Shown here piece after piece: positions 29,995 to 37,760 of a stretch of 64,000 nt of DNA. Position 1 is the first letter of the stretch. Each line of letters starts with the position of its first letter. This DNA comes from JBGANR01 sp044222225 (GTDB lineage Bacteria > Actinomycetota > Actinomycetes > Mycobacteriales > Mycobacteriaceae), in contig JBGANR010000022.1 of NCBI GenBank assembly GCA_044222225.1, forward strand, positions 11,517 to 75,516, read 5' to 3'. Below the pieces are notes generated by a model. That model was not told where the DNA came from. It saw only the letters and a program-made list of their open reading frames with translations, and did no database searches. The position numbers were made by a program, and so were the translations under genes.

Positions 29995-30076
29995 GCGCGA
30001 GTGGCGGAACTGGCAGACGCGCTGGATTTAGGTTCCAGTGTCTTAGGACGTGGGGGTTCGAGTCCCCTCTTGCGCA
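29995..30076 (+). tRNA. tRNA-Leu(UAG)
   Basis: An 82-base class II tRNA. Acceptor arms GCGCGAG/CTTGCGC pair (one G:T), the anticodon stem CTGGA/TCCAG encloses loop TTTAGGT with anticodon TAG, a long variable arm follows, and the T arm holds GGGGGTTCGAGTCCCCT. CCA is not encoded. It marks the left border of the accessory region. Confidence 0.96.
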
Positions 30077-30087
30077 CACGGACGGAC

Positions 30088-30129
30088 GGCCCCCGACCTG
30101 GGATGACGCTCCCCGGATCGGGGCCTTCT
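30088..30129 (+). terminator. Probable terminator of tRNA-Leu
   Basis: GGCCCC (from 30088) can pair with GGGGCC (to 30125) with a slightly imperfect stem, followed by TTCTCGTT. Confidence 0.5.
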
Positions 30130-30151
30130 CGTTCATGGAGGCATCAACGGC

Positions 30152-30858
30152 ATGAATCGTCGTTTCAGACAAGTCGATGTATTCGTGTGCGCATCTTCAG
30201 TCTGAACGCCGAGCTTCCGTTCGCCGGACATCCGACCCTGGGAACGGCGCGGGCATGGCTGGATGCGGGTGGCAGACCGGCGAAGCCGGGTGTGATCGTC
30301 CAGGAATGCGGCGTTGGACCGGTGCCCGTGCGCATCGACGCCGACCGGCTCGCCTTCGCCGGACCACCGCGTCTCCGTTCAGGTCCGGTCGACGCCGAGA
30401 CGATCACAACGCTGCTCGAGATCCTCGGGATCGGACGCGATCGATTGGTGGATGCCGAGTGGCTCGACAACGGCCCCGGCTGGGTCGGCCTCCTGCTCGA
30501 CCATGCGCGTACCGTCCTCGACCTCCGTCCGGATGCGTCGGCATATCCGGGACGCTGGGACATCGGCGTGATCGGCGCTCACGATCCGGGCTCCGAGGCG
30601 GCATTCGAATTGCGGGCCTTCTTCACCGAGGGCGAAGAACCACTACGTGAAGACCCGGTGACGGGAAGCCTGAACGCCGCGGCCGCGGAATGGCTCATCG
30701 CCACCGGCCGCGCCGACGCACCGTACGTCGCCGCTCAGGGCACCGCGATGCGCCGGCGAGGGCGCATCCATGTCCACAGCGAGGACGGCAGGCTGTGGGT
30801 GGGCGGTCGGGCCGAGGTCGTCCTCGCGGGATCGGTGACCCTGCCCGAGTTCGCGTAG
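30152..30858 (+). pseudogene. phzF-family isomerase/epimerase pseudogene with internal deletion
   Basis: The ATG at 30152 reads Met-Asn-Arg-Arg-Phe-Arg-Gln-Val-Asp-Val-Phe, the normal start of a PhzF-family protein. The following family text resumes at once in another frame with Val-Arg-Ile-Phe-Ser and Glu-Leu-Pro-Phe-Ala-Gly-His-Pro-Thr-Leu-Gly, and then continues to a normal C-terminus (Glu-Asp-Pro-Val-Thr-Gly-Ser). About 50-55 residues that usually lie between these parts, including the segment with the catalytic Glu (Leu-Ser-Glu-Thr), are missing, and the frame is broken. A GTG at 30187 could still start a 223-residue fragment, but it would lack the catalytic residue. Confidence 0.82.
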
Positions 30859-30876
30859 CCCGGTCGCTCCAGCGAC

Positions 30877-32196
30877 TCAGCGCCAGCGATACCAGGCGGC
30901 CTGACGGCTGACGTCGGCGATCTCGGCCACGCGCGCCCAGGAGTTGTGCTGGGCGAGCAGGCGCGCGCTCGTGCCGAGCGCCTCACCGACCTCGGCCGAC
31001 AGGCCGAGCAGTGCGGAGAACGCCGCCGGGTCCGTCGAGTGGGCGAGATCGTGCACCGCCTGCCGCGCGGCGGCGTGCAGGTCCGCGATCACCGCTCCCG
31101 CGATCGGCGCGGCCGAGTCGTCCGATCCCTCGACCCAGGTGTCGTGCGATCCTTCGCCCCAGGTTTCGGCCGCGGCATGGGCGGCCGAGTCGGTCGGCCC
31201 GGTCGCGTCGCGGGACTCGGGAGCGGCGTCGTCGAGCGTCACGGTGATCGTCTCCTCGGTCGATGTCAGGCTGCGGATCCAGCTGCGACTGTGCCAGCGA
31301 TACTCGACCTCGCCCCGGAGAGGCCGGTAGACCGCCGTGTACAGGGTGCCAAACGCGTTGTCGTAGTCGTGACTGAACACGCCGGGCCCCAGCATGGCCC
31401 GGGCCGTCTCCGTCACGCCGCCACCCTCGTCCACGACCGCGGTCAGCAGATCCTGCCGCTCGACGCTGCGGAAGCGGCGGGCGTGATCGGGGAACTCGGG
31501 CCGGCGGCCACGGTGATTGGTGGCCACCGGGTCCCGGGTGACCTCCGGCCGCATGCCCGGGCCGACGTAGGCGGTCACCGCGGCACCGCTCGCGTCGACC
31601 ATGGTCAGGTTGTAGAACATCGACACCGGGATCGTCTCGAGCCGGCGAACGGCCTCGTCGACGTCGCCGGCCACCTCCAGCAGGTAGCGCACGACCAAGG
31701 GAGCGGCGAAGCCGTCGCCGTCGCCCGGCCGTCCGCCGAAGGCCAGTGACACCGCCAGCCCGTCCTCGTTCATTCCGTCCAGCAGACCCCAGAGACAGTC
31801 CGACGTGCCGATCACTCGACGCGACCCGTACCGGGTCGAGCTGTGCACCCGCTCGAACAGCTCCAAGCCGTAGTCGTAGTTGCGCAGCAGCGCCGGTTCA
31901 GGCGAGCTCAGGGCGACCTGCGAGCACCCCGGGAGGAACCGCGGCGGGTTCCACAGGGTCAGCATCCGGGCGGCGGTCTCGTCTCCCCCGGCCAGTCCGA
32001 CGAGCCGCTGCCAGGTGGGCACCAGCTCCGGCATGTGCCGGCGCAGCATGCTCTCGGCCGAGGCCAGATCCGGACGCGCGGCGTCGCCATCGCGGAGGTA
32101 CCAGGCCCGATACGCCGGCCACACAGCGTCGAACAGGGCCTGCCAGCGGGCGGCGGGCCGGTCTTCGGTGATTCCGTAGAAGGTGAAGGAGGTCAT
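30877..32196 (-). CDS. C45-type autoproteolytic acyltransferase/hydrolase with extra C-terminal helix-turn-helix-like domain
   Basis: A 439-residue protein of the acyl-CoA:6-aminopenicillanate acyltransferase-like (C45) Ntn-hydrolase family. The predicted nucleophile is Cys91 in Leu-Pro-Gly-Cys-Ser-Gln, which would be exposed by self-cleavage after a pro-region of about 90 residues; Arg-Asn-Tyr-Asp-Tyr follows as in the family. Beyond the usual domain (to about 320) there is an acidic linker and a helical domain ending Val-Ser-Arg-Gln-Ala-Ala-Trp-Tyr-Arg-Trp, which resembles the HTH of small actinobacterial proteins. Two operator dyads lie just before the start and a TetR gene is upstream in the same direction. 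The substrate (an amide or acyl amine) is unknown. Confidence 0.8.
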   Translation of the reverse strand: MTSFTFYGITEDRPAARWQALFDAVWPAYRAWYLRDGDAARPDLASAESMLRRHMPELVPTWQRLVGLAGGDETAARMLTLWNPPRFLPGCSQVALSSPEPALLRNYDYGLELFERVHSSTRYGSRRVIGTSDCLWGLLDGMNEDGLAVSLAFGGRPGDGDGFAAPLVVRYLLEVAGDVDEAVRRLETIPVSMFYNLTMVDASGAAVTAYVGPGMRPEVTRDPVATNHRGRRPEFPDHARRFRSVERQDLLTAVVDEGGGVTETARAMLGPGVFSHDYDNAFGTLYTAVYRPLRGEVEYRWHSRSWIRSLTSTEETITVTLDDAAPESRDATGPTDSAAHAAAETWGEGSHDTWVEGSDDSAAPIAGAVIADLHAAARQAVHDLAHSTDPAAFSALLGLSAEVGEALGTSARLLAQHNSWARVAEIADVSRQAAWYRWR

Positions 32197-32198
32197 GC

Positions 32199-32243
32199 GT
32201 CAACAATATGTTGACACTGATGAACTGTCAATAAAATGTTGAC
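32199..32243. promoter_or_regulatory. Two operator dyads before the C45 acyltransferase gene
   Basis: Dyad 1 (32199-32215) is GTCAACA-ATA-TGTTGAC, perfect. Dyad 2 (32227-32243) is GTCAATA-AAA-TGTTGAC, with one mismatch. Centres are 28 bp apart, near 2.7 helix turns. They lie between the TetR gene and the C45 gene, 3 bases from the C45 start codon, so a bound repressor would block both promoter and start. Confidence 0.75.
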
Positions 32244-32258
32244 ACCCGGTTCGGTCGC

Positions 32259-32861
32259 CTACGCCTCCACGGCGAGCGATCGCCAAGCGTGCTCGACGAG
32301 CCGCCGCGCGTAGTCGTCGTCGGGAACCTCGTGCAACACGAGGAACCGGTAGTAGACGGCTCCCCACACCATGTCCATCAACACGTCGAGATCGACGCGT
32401 TCGGTCGAGAGCTCACCGCGACTCCGGCCGTGCTCGATGACCTGCCTGGTCGCATCACGTCGCGCGGCGACGAACTGCCGGCTGAGCACCTCGGCGAGCG
32501 AATCGTCGAACCGGCTCTCGGCCACGAGATCCAGGAAGGCCCGCCCGGCACCGGCCGTGAAGTAGTCAACGACTCCCTGGACCTCCGTCACCAGAGTGGA
32601 CCGAGTGTTCCCCGACTCCTCGAACTCCGGGTAGGAGCCCTCCATCGAGTTGACCGCTTCGAGCAGCAGCACCGACTTGTTCTTCCACCAGCGGTAGATC
32701 GTCGACTTGCCGACACCGGCGCGCCGGGCGACCCCCTCGATGGTCACCTGGCGAAAGCCCGCCTCCTGCAGAAGCTCATACGCAGCCTGCAAGATCGCCC
32801 GTCGCGCCCCTTCGCTGCGCGGCCGGCCCCGCCGATCGGCCGACATGCCCTCTTCTGTCAC
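32259..32861 (-). CDS. TetR-family repressor, likely of the C45 acyltransferase gene
   Basis: A 200-residue DNA-binding regulator. The HTH (about 20-65) contains Thr-Ile-Glu-Gly-Val-Ala-Arg-Arg-Ala-Gly-Val and Lys-Ser-Thr-Ile-Tyr-Arg-Trp-Trp-Lys-Asn-Lys, the TetR_C_16/PF16859-type pattern. It precedes the C45 gene in the same direction with two matching dyads between them. Its own promoter region is shared with the divergent cupin operon, so it may act there too. The ligand is unknown. Confidence 0.88.
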   Translation of the reverse strand: MTEEGMSADRRGRPRSEGARRAILQAAYELLQEAGFRQVTIEGVARRAGVGKSTIYRWWKNKSVLLLEAVNSMEGSYPEFEESGNTRSTLVTEVQGVVDYFTAGAGRAFLDLVAESRFDDSLAEVLSRQFVAARRDATRQVIEHGRSRGELSTERVDLDVLMDMVWGAVYYRFLVLHEVPDDDYARRLVEHAWRSLAVEA

Positions 32862-32880
32862 GCAAACACACCTCCAATAA

Positions 32881-32896
32881 TGTGACTCATATCACA
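32881..32896. promoter_or_regulatory. Perfect CRP/GlxR-type site
   Basis: TGTGA-CTCATA-TCACA exactly fits the TGTGA-N6-TCACA consensus of CRP and of the actinobacterial GlxR/Crp(Mt) regulators. It lies 20 bp upstream of the TetR gene and 59 bp before the cupin start, inside the only A/T-rich divergent promoter of the island. It suggests cAMP-dependent control of one or both directions. Confidence 0.75.
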
Positions 32897-32930
32897 CAAA
32901 ATATTCCCGAACATCGCCTTGCGACCATTG

Positions 32931-32947
32931 CGATACGCGACGTATCG
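32931..32947. promoter_or_regulatory. 17-bp dyad before the cupin operon
   Basis: CGATACG-CGA-CGTATCG is a perfect inverted repeat ending 7 bases before the cupin ATG, with a further TATCG directly after. It differs from the GTCAACA dyads at 32199-32243, so a different regulator is implied. Confidence 0.55.
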
Positions 32948-32954
32948 TATCGTC

Positions 32955-33788
32955 ATGGGTGACGGAGCCGACCGCCACGCAGTCACGATAGTTTCAAACG
33001 CCGGGGGTACCGATGCCATACTCAGCCGCCACACGACCCACGCGAACCACCGCGCCGATCTCCACATTGACAGCCCGAGCCGGGGACACCGGCAGTTCGA
33101 CTCCTTGATGCGGCGGGGCACTCGCCCGGGCGTCGAGGACCCCGATCGCGATCTCCACCTCAACCAGCTGATCCCGAAGCCGTGGGGTTACGAGTATCGG
33201 GTATACGCCGACCAGCTCTTCGACCTATGGCAATTATGCCTGCGACCCGGCCTACGCACATCGATGCACGCCCATCCCCGCAAGACCACCTACCTGCTCT
33301 GCCTCGGTGGAAACGGCCGCATATCGGGACTGAGCACATCCGTCGACATCACGTCGGGCGACCTCGCAAAAATCGACCGAGGAGCATTTCATCGGACCAC
33401 CAACACGTCCGCTTCCCGCGATCTCCATCTGATCGAGGTCGAGACCCCACGCAACAAGCTCGATCTGATCCGCCTACAGGACGACTACGATCGGGCAGGC
33501 CGGAGCTACGAAACGAAAAGCGTCGACATGCGAACCGCGCTCCGCCGTGTCCCCTACATTCCCGACGGCCACATGTGCCGCACATCTCCAGACGGCCGCT
33601 TCGGCTACGCCGTGACGTCCGGAATGGATATCCACTACAGAGGAATAACCCAAGGCGAGTTTCATGTTCCGATCGGGATCGGAGCGTTTCTGGCGCCAGA
33701 ACTCGAGATACTCAGCAGCGTCGATGACACGGCGCACTCGCCACTCGACTACGACACCTACTACCTTTCGATCACTCACAATCTCTGA
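32955..33788 (+). CDS. Cupin protein (mannose-6-phosphate isomerase-like)
   Basis: A 277-residue single-cupin protein. The metal-binding motif shows His105-Ala-His107 with Lys110, then Gly-Asp-Leu, and His146 in Arg-Gly-Ala-Phe-His-Arg. Lys-Pro-Trp-Gly-Tyr-Glu-Tyr before the cupin and Asp-Asp-Tyr-Asp-Arg after it are like type II phosphomannose-isomerase cupins seen in sugar-nucleotide and polysaccharide clusters. It is the first gene of the island operon. The ATG at 32955 follows the dyad and gives the compact form; an upstream start at 32919 is possible. The real substrate is unknown. Confidence 0.75.
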   Translation: MGDGADRHAVTIVSNAGGTDAILSRHTTHANHRADLHIDSPSRGHRQFDSLMRRGTRPGVEDPDRDLHLNQLIPKPWGYEYRVYADQLFDLWQLCLRPGLRTSMHAHPRKTTYLLCLGGNGRISGLSTSVDITSGDLAKIDRGAFHRTTNTSASRDLHLIEVETPRNKLDLIRLQDDYDRAGRSYETKSVDMRTALRRVPYIPDGHMCRTSPDGRFGYAVTSGMDIHYRGITQGEFHVPIGIGAFLAPELEILSSVDDTAHSPLDYDTYYLSITHNL

Positions 33789-33826
33789 AATCAGGCATCG
33801 CACAATCCATGAAGGAGCACACGACC

Positions 33827-34387
33827 ATGAATACCGCCGTCATCATCACCGGTCCCGGATTCCAAGATCACGATGTGGTCTACACCTACTACAGGCTTCT
33901 CGAAGAAGGATGGGAGGTGAACGTCGCCACCAAGGACGCCGAAGCGACGTCCGGGAAGTATGGCGTCCCTCTTCCGATGGACAAGACCGCCCGCCCACTC
34001 ATCGGTTTCGATGACCTGGATGTCGATGACTACGACGCCGTCATCTTGACAGGCGGTCATGAAGCTCCAGACCGCGTGCGACAAGACGTGCGCGTCCTCG
34101 GCTTCCTACGATCAATGGACGCTGCGGGAAAGGTGGTCGCCGGCCTATGTCACGGACCGTGGGTGATGGTCAGGGCCGGCGTACTCGAAGGCCGGCGTGC
34201 GTGCGCCTACATCGGTCTACGTGACGACGTCGCGAACGCCGGAGCCGAGGTCATACAAGCCGACGTCGTCACCGATGGCAACATCATCACCTGCTCGTAC
34301 TACGCTTATGTCGGCAAATTCATGCGCGCAGTCTTCCGCGCCGTCGCTGATACCGAATCCCGCAGGCGGGAGCCGACGGATGCATAG
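33827..34387 (+). CDS. DJ-1/PfpI family protein, copy 1
   Basis: A 186-residue single-domain protein of the PfpI branch. The nucleophile elbow Gly-Leu-Cys108-His-Gly-Pro-Trp is intact, as is Leu-Thr-Gly-Gly-His. The usual Phe-Glu-Asp-x-Glu near the N-terminus reads Phe-Gln-Asp-His-Asp, so the catalytic Glu is replaced by Asp16. The chemistry in this family ranges from glyoxalase/deglycase to nitrile or isonitrile hydration; which one applies here cannot be told. GAAGGAG precedes the region and the gene overlaps the HAD gene by 8 bp. It is 38 bp from the cupin gene. Confidence 0.82.
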   Translation: MNTAVIITGPGFQDHDVVYTYYRLLEEGWEVNVATKDAEATSGKYGVPLPMDKTARPLIGFDDLDVDDYDAVILTGGHEAPDRVRQDVRVLGFLRSMDAAGKVVAGLCHGPWVMVRAGVLEGRRACAYIGLRDDVANAGAEVIQADVVTDGNIITCSYYAYVGKFMRAVFRAVADTESRRREPTDA

Positions 34388-35138
34388 ACCCGCGGTCTTA
34401 TCGCCCGTTCTTGCACTCGACTTCGACGGCGTACTGGTCGACGCTCACCTCGAATGCGCCGCACTGACACTTCACACCGGCAAAGCGATTACGACAGCAG
34501 ACGAGCGCATCGATCTCGACGAGGCGGTCCGTGCGTTGCCCGCCTCTTTCGTCGCGCTGTTCGAGCGCATACGTCCCTACTGTCGCACTCTCGCGGATTT
34601 CATGGTCGTCAACCATGTGATCGGCGATATCGCAGATCGATCCGATTTCGAGAGGGCCCGAGCCGACATCGGTCCTGCACGCTTGTCGGCAGAGGCGGCC
34701 GTCGCCGAACGCATCCGTGCGCATTGGCGAAGTAGCCGACCATCGGCATGGCTCGCACACCACGACGTCCATCTCCCGCTGGTCGCCGTACTTCGCCGCT
34801 GGCCGGGTCCTCGCATGATCGTCTCGGCGAAGGACGCCGACTCGATCCGAGCGATCCTAGATCATCACGGACTCGCCGACCTCGTCGACGACGTCATCGG
34901 TTCCTGCGATTCCAAGACTCCTCACCTGCGGCGAACAGCGGATCAAGCGGACGTGTGGTTCGTCGACGACAACGTCGATCACGTGATCGCCGCGTCCGCG
35001 ATCCCCCGTGTCCATGCGTTCTGGGCTCGATGGGGACACGCCGCCCCTGAAGACGAAGACCGCGCTCGGTCGGCCGGTGTGACGCCGCTCGACGAGATCT
35101 CATTGCCAGACGCCCTAAAGCCTGATTCTCACATCTGA
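34380..35138 (+). CDS. HAD-superfamily hydrolase
   Basis: A 252-residue protein with HAD motif I Leu-Asp14-Phe-Asp16-Gly-Val-Leu-Val-Asp, a helical cap (about 40-130), motif II Ile-Val-Ser-Ala-Lys and motif IV Trp-Phe-Val-Asp-Asp. The predicted role is dephosphorylation of a small molecule in the pathway. It overlaps the preceding DJ-1 gene by 8 bp and ends 21 bp before the next one. The substrate is unknown. Confidence 0.8.
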   Translation: MHRPAVLSPVLALDFDGVLVDAHLECAALTLHTGKAITTADERIDLDEAVRALPASFVALFERIRPYCRTLADFMVVNHVIGDIADRSDFERARADIGPARLSAEAAVAERIRAHWRSSRPSAWLAHHDVHLPLVAVLRRWPGPRMIVSAKDADSIRAILDHHGLADLVDDVIGSCDSKTPHLRRTADQADVWFVDDNVDHVIAASAIPRVHAFWARWGHAAPEDEDRARSAGVTPLDEISLPDALKPDSHI

Positions 35139-35159
35139 AACCACACCGAAGGAGCTCTC

Positions 35160-35843
35160 ATGACGATCAAGAACAAGAAGACGATCCTGTTCGCGCTGAC
35201 AAGCCACGGCGAGCTCGGCGACACCGGACGCCGTACCGGCGCCTACGCCCCCGAGTTCGCACATCCCTCCGAAGTCTTCGAGCGTGAAGGGTACGACATC
35301 GCGTTCGTATCCGTCTCCGGCGGCGAGGTCCCGCTCGATGGCGTGAAGGAACAGGACACGACGACCACCGAATTCCTGGACAGGCCCGATATCGCACGAC
35401 TGCTCACGGCCACCCCGAAGGCGGAGGAACTCGACGCGGCCGACTATGCCGCCATCTACTTCGCCGGCGGGCACGGGACCATGTGGGACTTTCCGAACGC
35501 GGCCGGTCTCGCCCGGCTCGCGGCGGCCGTCTACGACGGTGGAGGAGTCGTCGGGGCGGTCTGCCACGGACCCGCAGGTCTCCTGAACGTGACTCTCGGC
35601 AGCGGATGCCTGCTCGTCGACGGCAAGGCGGTCTCCTCCTTCAGCAATGAGGAGGAACGCGCCGTCGGACTGTCGGAGACCGTTCCGTTTCTGCTCGAAG
35701 ACGCCCTCATCGATCGCGGCGCGAACCACACCAAGGCCGGCGAGTTCGCCGAGCATGCTGTGGCCGACGGCCGACTCGTCACCGGACAGAACCCGGCCTC
35801 GGCGGTCAAGGTCGCCGAGTTGATGGTCGAGGCGCTGCGATGA
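35160..35843 (+). CDS. DJ-1/PfpI family protein, copy 2 (Hsp31-like)
   Basis: A 227-residue protein of the larger Hsp31/glutamine-amidotransferase-like branch. Thr-Gly-Ala-Tyr-Ala-Pro-Glu32-Phe-Ala-His-Pro gives the conserved Glu, Gly-Gly-His-Gly-Thr the oxyanion region, and Val-Cys135-His136-Gly-Pro the nucleophile with its partner. All key residues are intact. This branch includes glutathione-independent glyoxalases/deglycases. GAAGGAG lies before the ATG. The end overlaps the third DJ-1 gene as ATGA. Confidence 0.87.
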   Translation: MTIKNKKTILFALTSHGELGDTGRRTGAYAPEFAHPSEVFEREGYDIAFVSVSGGEVPLDGVKEQDTTTTEFLDRPDIARLLTATPKAEELDAADYAAIYFAGGHGTMWDFPNAAGLARLAAAVYDGGGVVGAVCHGPAGLLNVTLGSGCLLVDGKAVSSFSNEEERAVGLSETVPFLLEDALIDRGANHTKAGEFAEHAVADGRLVTGQNPASAVKVAELMVEALR

Positions 35844-36658
35844 ACCGCCGTGTGGTCGATACGCCGGTCACCGAGCCGACATTCGTGTTCCGTCGACAAC
35901 CGTCGATGAACGACCGACTCGTTGATCCCGCATACACCGTCGAAAGCATCGGTGTCCTCGTCTACCCGGACGTCAGCGAACAGGACAGCTTGGCTCCGAC
36001 CGAGATCTTCAAAGGGGCGGCCATGGTGCTGCACGGTGACATCGCGCCCTGGCCGCTGGAAGTGGCACCCGAGCAACTCCGGGTAGAGGTCGTCTCACTC
36101 GACCCCGGAGTCGTCACCATGCAGATGGGAACGCAGGTCGTGCCGGACCGGCACCTGGACTCCGACACGCTGTACGACATCCTCTACGTCCCCGGCGGCA
36201 TCGGCTCCGGCGCGATCGCCGCCGACGATCGCGTCCTGCGACTCATTCGCCGTCACCACGAGGAAGGGCGTGTCGTGGCGGCCAACTGCTCCGGTGTCGG
36301 TGTGCTCGCGCGATCAGGGATAGCAGACGACCTCCCACTGACGAGCGTCGCTGCAATCGGCCGAGGGCTTCGCGAGGAGGGTTTCAATGCAGCCGAGACC
36401 CGTCGAATGTGGGTGGGACACCCGGAAGCCCGAATCTGGACCATCGCGGGCTCGTATGCCGTCAACGGCGGCACGGTCGCGATGGTTGCGCACTACTTCG
36501 GACGCCGCGTCGGAACCACCGTCGGAATGATGTTCGACACCCTGTCGGGAATCGGAGAAGCGGTCTTCGAGGTGATCGGACCCGAGTTCTATGTGCACGC
36601 CGAACTCGAGAGTTCCTTTCAGGATCTGTTCCAGTCGTCATTGATGCCTGTCGACTGA
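35840..36658 (+). CDS. DJ-1/PfpI family protein, copy 3 (isonitrile hydratase-like branch)
   Basis: A 272-residue protein. After a unique 30-residue N-terminus, Ile-Gly-Val-Leu-Val-Tyr-Pro-Asp-Val and Thr-Glu-Ile-Phe, then Tyr-Val-Pro-Gly-Gly-Ile-Gly and the nucleophile Asn-Cys150-Ser-Gly-Val match the branch that contains isocyanide hydratase and the N-terminal half of GlxA-type AraC regulators. No AraC HTH follows, so an enzyme is more likely. It is translationally coupled to copy 2 by ATGA. Confidence 0.82.
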   Translation: MNRRVVDTPVTEPTFVFRRQPSMNDRLVDPAYTVESIGVLVYPDVSEQDSLAPTEIFKGAAMVLHGDIAPWPLEVAPEQLRVEVVSLDPGVVTMQMGTQVVPDRHLDSDTLYDILYVPGGIGSGAIAADDRVLRLIRRHHEEGRVVAANCSGVGVLARSGIADDLPLTSVAAIGRGLREEGFNAAETRRMWVGHPEARIWTIAGSYAVNGGTVAMVAHYFGRRVGTTVGMMFDTLSGIGEAVFEVIGPEFYVHAELESSFQDLFQSSLMPVD

Positions 36659-36667
36659 GCCACTGCG

Positions 36668-37717
36668 ATGGAATCCACAGCATCCAGCCGCGACATACGT
36701 TGGATTCGCGGCGCACTGCAGACCGCCCTGACGCTGGAACACGGAACGATGCCGGTCTATGCAGCCGCGATGTATTCTCTGGAGATTCAGAACTACCCTG
36801 CGTACAACATCATCCGATCGGTATTGATGGAAGAAATGCTGCACATGGCCGCCGCCGCGAACATGATCGCGGCCCTCGGCGGTCGCCCCCGGATCAAAGA
36901 CCTTGAACCGTTGGTGCTCTCGCGGGGGCTACCGGGTCAGGTCGCACCACAGCTCCACGCCAGATGTGCGCGTCTGTCACGGCGACAGCTCGAAGTGTTC
37001 ATGCGTATCGAATCTCCGGCCGAACACGAATCAGACCGATCCCGTCCACGTCTTTCGGACACAAACGGAACGGTCGGTGCATTCTACCGGTCCATAAAGG
37101 AAGCCATCGTCGCGAACGCCGACGACGTGATCGCCGCCGCACGTGGTCCCATGAAAGCGAATCAGGTCGGCGGGAATCTCGGCTATCGCTGCATCGATCC
37201 TTCGGCGCGAACGGACCTGATCGAGCAGTTCGTCGCCGGCATCGATCTGATCGTGAATCAAGGAGAAGGTACAACGACGTCGACGCGAGACACCGGTCCT
37301 GGATCCGAGTGCGAGTTGTCGCACTACGCCCGTTTCGCCGAGCTGCGGTTCGGGCGCCGCTACATCGGCACCGGACGACCGTCACCGACATCGACGCTCG
37401 CTGAAGGACGACGCCGCTGGTTCCAGGGCGAACCACTCGCGTGGCCGAACGTCATCAACATGCTCGCCGTTCCCGACGACGGATATGAGGCCATACTCGC
37501 CCGAGATCCCGCCGCCGAGCACGTGCGGTCTGCACTCGACGAGTTCGACGCGGGCTACAGCCGAATGCTGCATGCCCTCGATGCTGCATGGAATGGGCCC
37601 CCGGAACACGGCTGGCCACGCCTGGGAGATGCGGTACAAGAGATGAATGAATTGAGAGTGGTCTCATGCTTCCGCATCCTGAGGGAGTTATTCACGGGTG
37701 ATGATACTTGGCCATAG
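36668..37717 (+). CDS. Ferritin-like diiron-type enzyme (VioB/PF12902-like)
   Basis: A 349-residue protein. A ferritin-like four-helix domain shows Leu-Glu24-His25-Gly-Thr, Met-Glu55-Glu56-Met-Leu-His59, then Asn-Gln-Gly-Glu-Gly and Ser-His-Tyr-Ala-Arg-Phe-Ala-Glu-Leu, the six-ligand pattern of the VioB-type ferritin-like family (violacein and rebeccamycin imine-dimer synthases carry it). The VioB dimer synthase is much longer, so a different reaction is likely. It begins 9 bp after DJ-1 copy 3. The C-terminal 120 residues are not recognised. Confidence 0.78.
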   Translation: MESTASSRDIRWIRGALQTALTLEHGTMPVYAAAMYSLEIQNYPAYNIIRSVLMEEMLHMAAAANMIAALGGRPRIKDLEPLVLSRGLPGQVAPQLHARCARLSRRQLEVFMRIESPAEHESDRSRPRLSDTNGTVGAFYRSIKEAIVANADDVIAAARGPMKANQVGGNLGYRCIDPSARTDLIEQFVAGIDLIVNQGEGTTTSTRDTGPGSECELSHYARFAELRFGRRYIGTGRPSPTSTLAEGRRRWFQGEPLAWPNVINMLAVPDDGYEAILARDPAAEHVRSALDEFDAGYSRMLHALDAAWNGPPEHGWPRLGDAVQEMNELRVVSCFRILRELFTGDDTWP

Positions 37718-37760
37718 ACGTGTCGCTAACTGAAGCATCGGCCACCTCGTGGGAGAATTG

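Noticed and set aside
30187..30858. A functional short PhzF protein from GTG 30187
   Set aside because: It lacks the N-terminal strand and the catalytic Glu segment; the preserved true start just upstream shows a deletion instead.
36668..37717. Calling the ferritin-like protein VioB itself (violacein pathway)
   Set aside because: It is about one third of VioB length and VioA, C, D and E are absent; only the ferritin-like domain is shared.
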